Assembly (NCBI GenBank): GCA_017998135.1
Contig: JAGODS010000003.1
Span: 1-37,112 of the forward strand
DNA from: Bacteroidales bacterium
GTDB taxonomy: Bacteria > Bacteroidota > Bacteroidia > Bacteroidales > JAGODS01
Reading direction: 5' to 3'
Length of the DNA: 37,112 bases
The notes under the pieces were generated by a model. It saw only the letters and a list, made by a program, of their open reading frames with translations, had not been told where the DNA came from and did no database searches. The translations under genes were made by a program, and so were the position numbers. Of this stretch, positions 36,089-37,112 are shown piece after piece (the first letter of the stretch is position 1; each line of letters starts with the position of its first letter).

Positions 36089-36901
36089 TTAATAATCACA
36101 ATATTTTTTTATTGCATCTAACGCTTCCATACTATTAAGCTCTTTTGCTTTTTGAAAATCTGCACATCCTCCCTCCCTGTCGCTTAGTGTGATTTTTATT
36201 ACTCCTCTGTTAATATATGCTATATAATCCTTTGAATTTAACTGTATTAACTTATTATAATCATCAATAGCTCCGAAATAGTCTTTTAGAATACTTTTAT
36301 TTTCAGCTCTTGAATGCAAAGCTTCAATATAATCCGGTTTTATTAAAATCGCTTTATCTAAGTCTTCATTTGCATCCTTTTCATAACCGTAAACTTTCTT
36401 TACCTGGGCAAGATAATAATATATTTCAAAATTAAGACTATCAAAAGCAAGTGCTTTATATAAATCAGGTAAGGCTTTATTTAGGTATCCCAGATAATAA
36501 TTTGATTTTGCCTTGTATAAAAATACCTCCTTGTTTGTATAATTATAATCTATAAGCTTATTAAAATCTTCTATTGCATCTTTATATTTCTGCATCTTAT
36601 ATTTAATAATCCCTCTTTGCATATAAGCTTCTCCGCTATTAACATTATATTTTATCAGTGTGTTCACATCTTCAAGAGCTTCTTCTAAATTTCCTATTTC
36701 AGTATAAACTTTCGCTCTTTGTAAAAAAGCATCAAAATAATCCTGCTTTAATTTAATTGCCAAATTATAGTTATTTATCGCTTCTTTATAATTATTTTGT
36801 TGCCGCGCTTGCTCAGCTTTGTTAAAATATTCTTCTGCTGTCTGACTATAACTATGAAAAAATAAAACTACTGTAATAAAACTTAACAAATAAGATTTCA
36901 T
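36089..36901 (-). CDS. Exported tetratricopeptide-repeat protein
   Basis: 270 residues from ATG at 36901, chosen because a signal peptide (MKSYLLSF to HSYSQ, about 1-20) starts there. A longer form from ATG at 36952 would put 17 polar residues before it. Seven consecutive TPR units fill the mature protein (from AEEYFNKAEQARQQNNYKEA to EGGCADFQKAKEL), forming a superhelical protein-interaction scaffold. The ending GGCADFQKAKEL with KKYC is common in Bacteroidota periplasmic or outer-membrane TPR proteins. Partner unknown. It is 112 bp upstream of rarA; a link between them is not suggested. Confidence 0.88.
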   Translation of the reverse strand: MKSYLLSFITVVLFFHSYSQTAEEYFNKAEQARQQNNYKEAINNYNLAIKLKQDYFDAFLQRAKVYTEIGNLEEALEDVNTLIKYNVNSGEAYMQRGIIKYKMQKYKDAIEDFNKLIDYNYTNKEVFLYKAKSNYYLGYLNKALPDLYKALAFDSLNFEIYYYLAQVKKVYGYEKDANEDLDKAILIKPDYIEALHSRAENKSILKDYFGAIDDYNKLIQLNSKDYIAYINRGVIKITLSDREGGCADFQKAKELNSMEALDAIKKYCDY

Positions 36902-36972
36902 ATATGATCCAATATTCAAATTTTTTATTTTTATATTTCTAAAATAACTCATTAATAATTAAAATTATATCC

Positions 36973-36992
36973 CTCTCTTTTTATTAAGAGAG
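36973..36992. repeat. CTCTCTT/AAGAGAG hairpin
   Basis: A 7-bp stem with a 6-nt loop upstream of the TPR gene. It recalls, but does not match, the CCCTCTCCT hairpin family, and may be a decayed copy. Confidence 0.4.
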
Positions 36993-37040
36993 ATTTAGAT
37001 AACTTCCTAATGGACATCTCTAATAACTCTATAAAACACT

Positions 37041-37105
37041 TAACCACAAAGTTCACAAAGATAAATCAAAGTTCACAAAGTCTTGATTTTATTGTGTTCT
37101 TTGTG
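37041..37105. repeat. CACAAAG dispersed element with inverted copy
   Basis: CACAAAG at 37045-37051, 37054-37060 and 37074-37080, then the inverse CTTTGTG at 37099-37105. It begins TTAACCACAAAG, like the element at 19554, and probably continues past the window edge. Confidence 0.7.
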
Positions 37106-37112
37106 CTAGTCC

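Overview
The window comes from an AT-rich member of the Bacteroidota. The evidence is SprB-type repeats, a type IX secretion (T9SS) C-terminal sorting domain, a TonB-dependent receptor with a carboxypeptidase-regulatory-like front domain, TAnnTTTG promoter boxes and no obvious Shine-Dalgarno sites. I see no rRNA, tRNA, CRISPR array, phage or IS transposase. All genes are on the minus strand except one serine hydrolase.

Layout. 113-18955 (-): one giant gene for a 6280-residue secreted surface protein with a DUF7948-like front, an SBBP propeller, an Ig-like module, about 63 SprB-type repeats, more Ig-like modules and a beta-helix that stops abruptly without a sorting domain. 18956-19678: the only long gene-free stretch. 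19679-20842 (+): beta-lactamase-like serine hydrolase. It converges on a subtilase (20944-22617, -), and both stop codons lie in one heptad tandem array. Then, all minus: PLP aminotransferase (22725-23924), EEP-family hydrolase (24141-25253) overlapping a lipoprotein-like M2-type metallopeptidase (25240-26937), a compact unit of rdgB, a CarboxypepD_reg-like protein and a TonB-dependent receptor (30899 down to 27063), a 1166-residue PKD/LamG surface protein with a T9SS sorting domain (31024-34524), rarA (34642-35976) and a TPR protein (36089-36901). Much of the window is cell-envelope, secretion and peptide-processing machinery; rdgB, rarA and the aminotransferase are housekeeping genes.

Two things stand out. 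First, the SprB array records its own history. Thirteen adjacent repeat pairs have complementary loss of one cysteine each, the arrangement of these pairs recurs after 28 repeats, and a 1689-bp block is present twice without a single mismatch at an offset of exactly 16 repeats. Second, at least six families of short dispersed repeats (GTAGCGG heptads, a CGAAGCGTGGACGCTTCG palindrome, a CCCTCTCCT/AGGAGAGGG hairpin, a TGTTTCAC/GTGAAACA hairpin, ATGTGCCG octamers, CACAAAG elements) fill the gaps between genes. Several have become coding: the palindrome lies in frame inside rarA, the hairpin in frame at the 5' end of the EEP gene, the octamers in the signal-peptide region of the TonB receptor, and heptads supply the last codons of two genes.

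All calls come from reading the sequence by eye; no database search was made.
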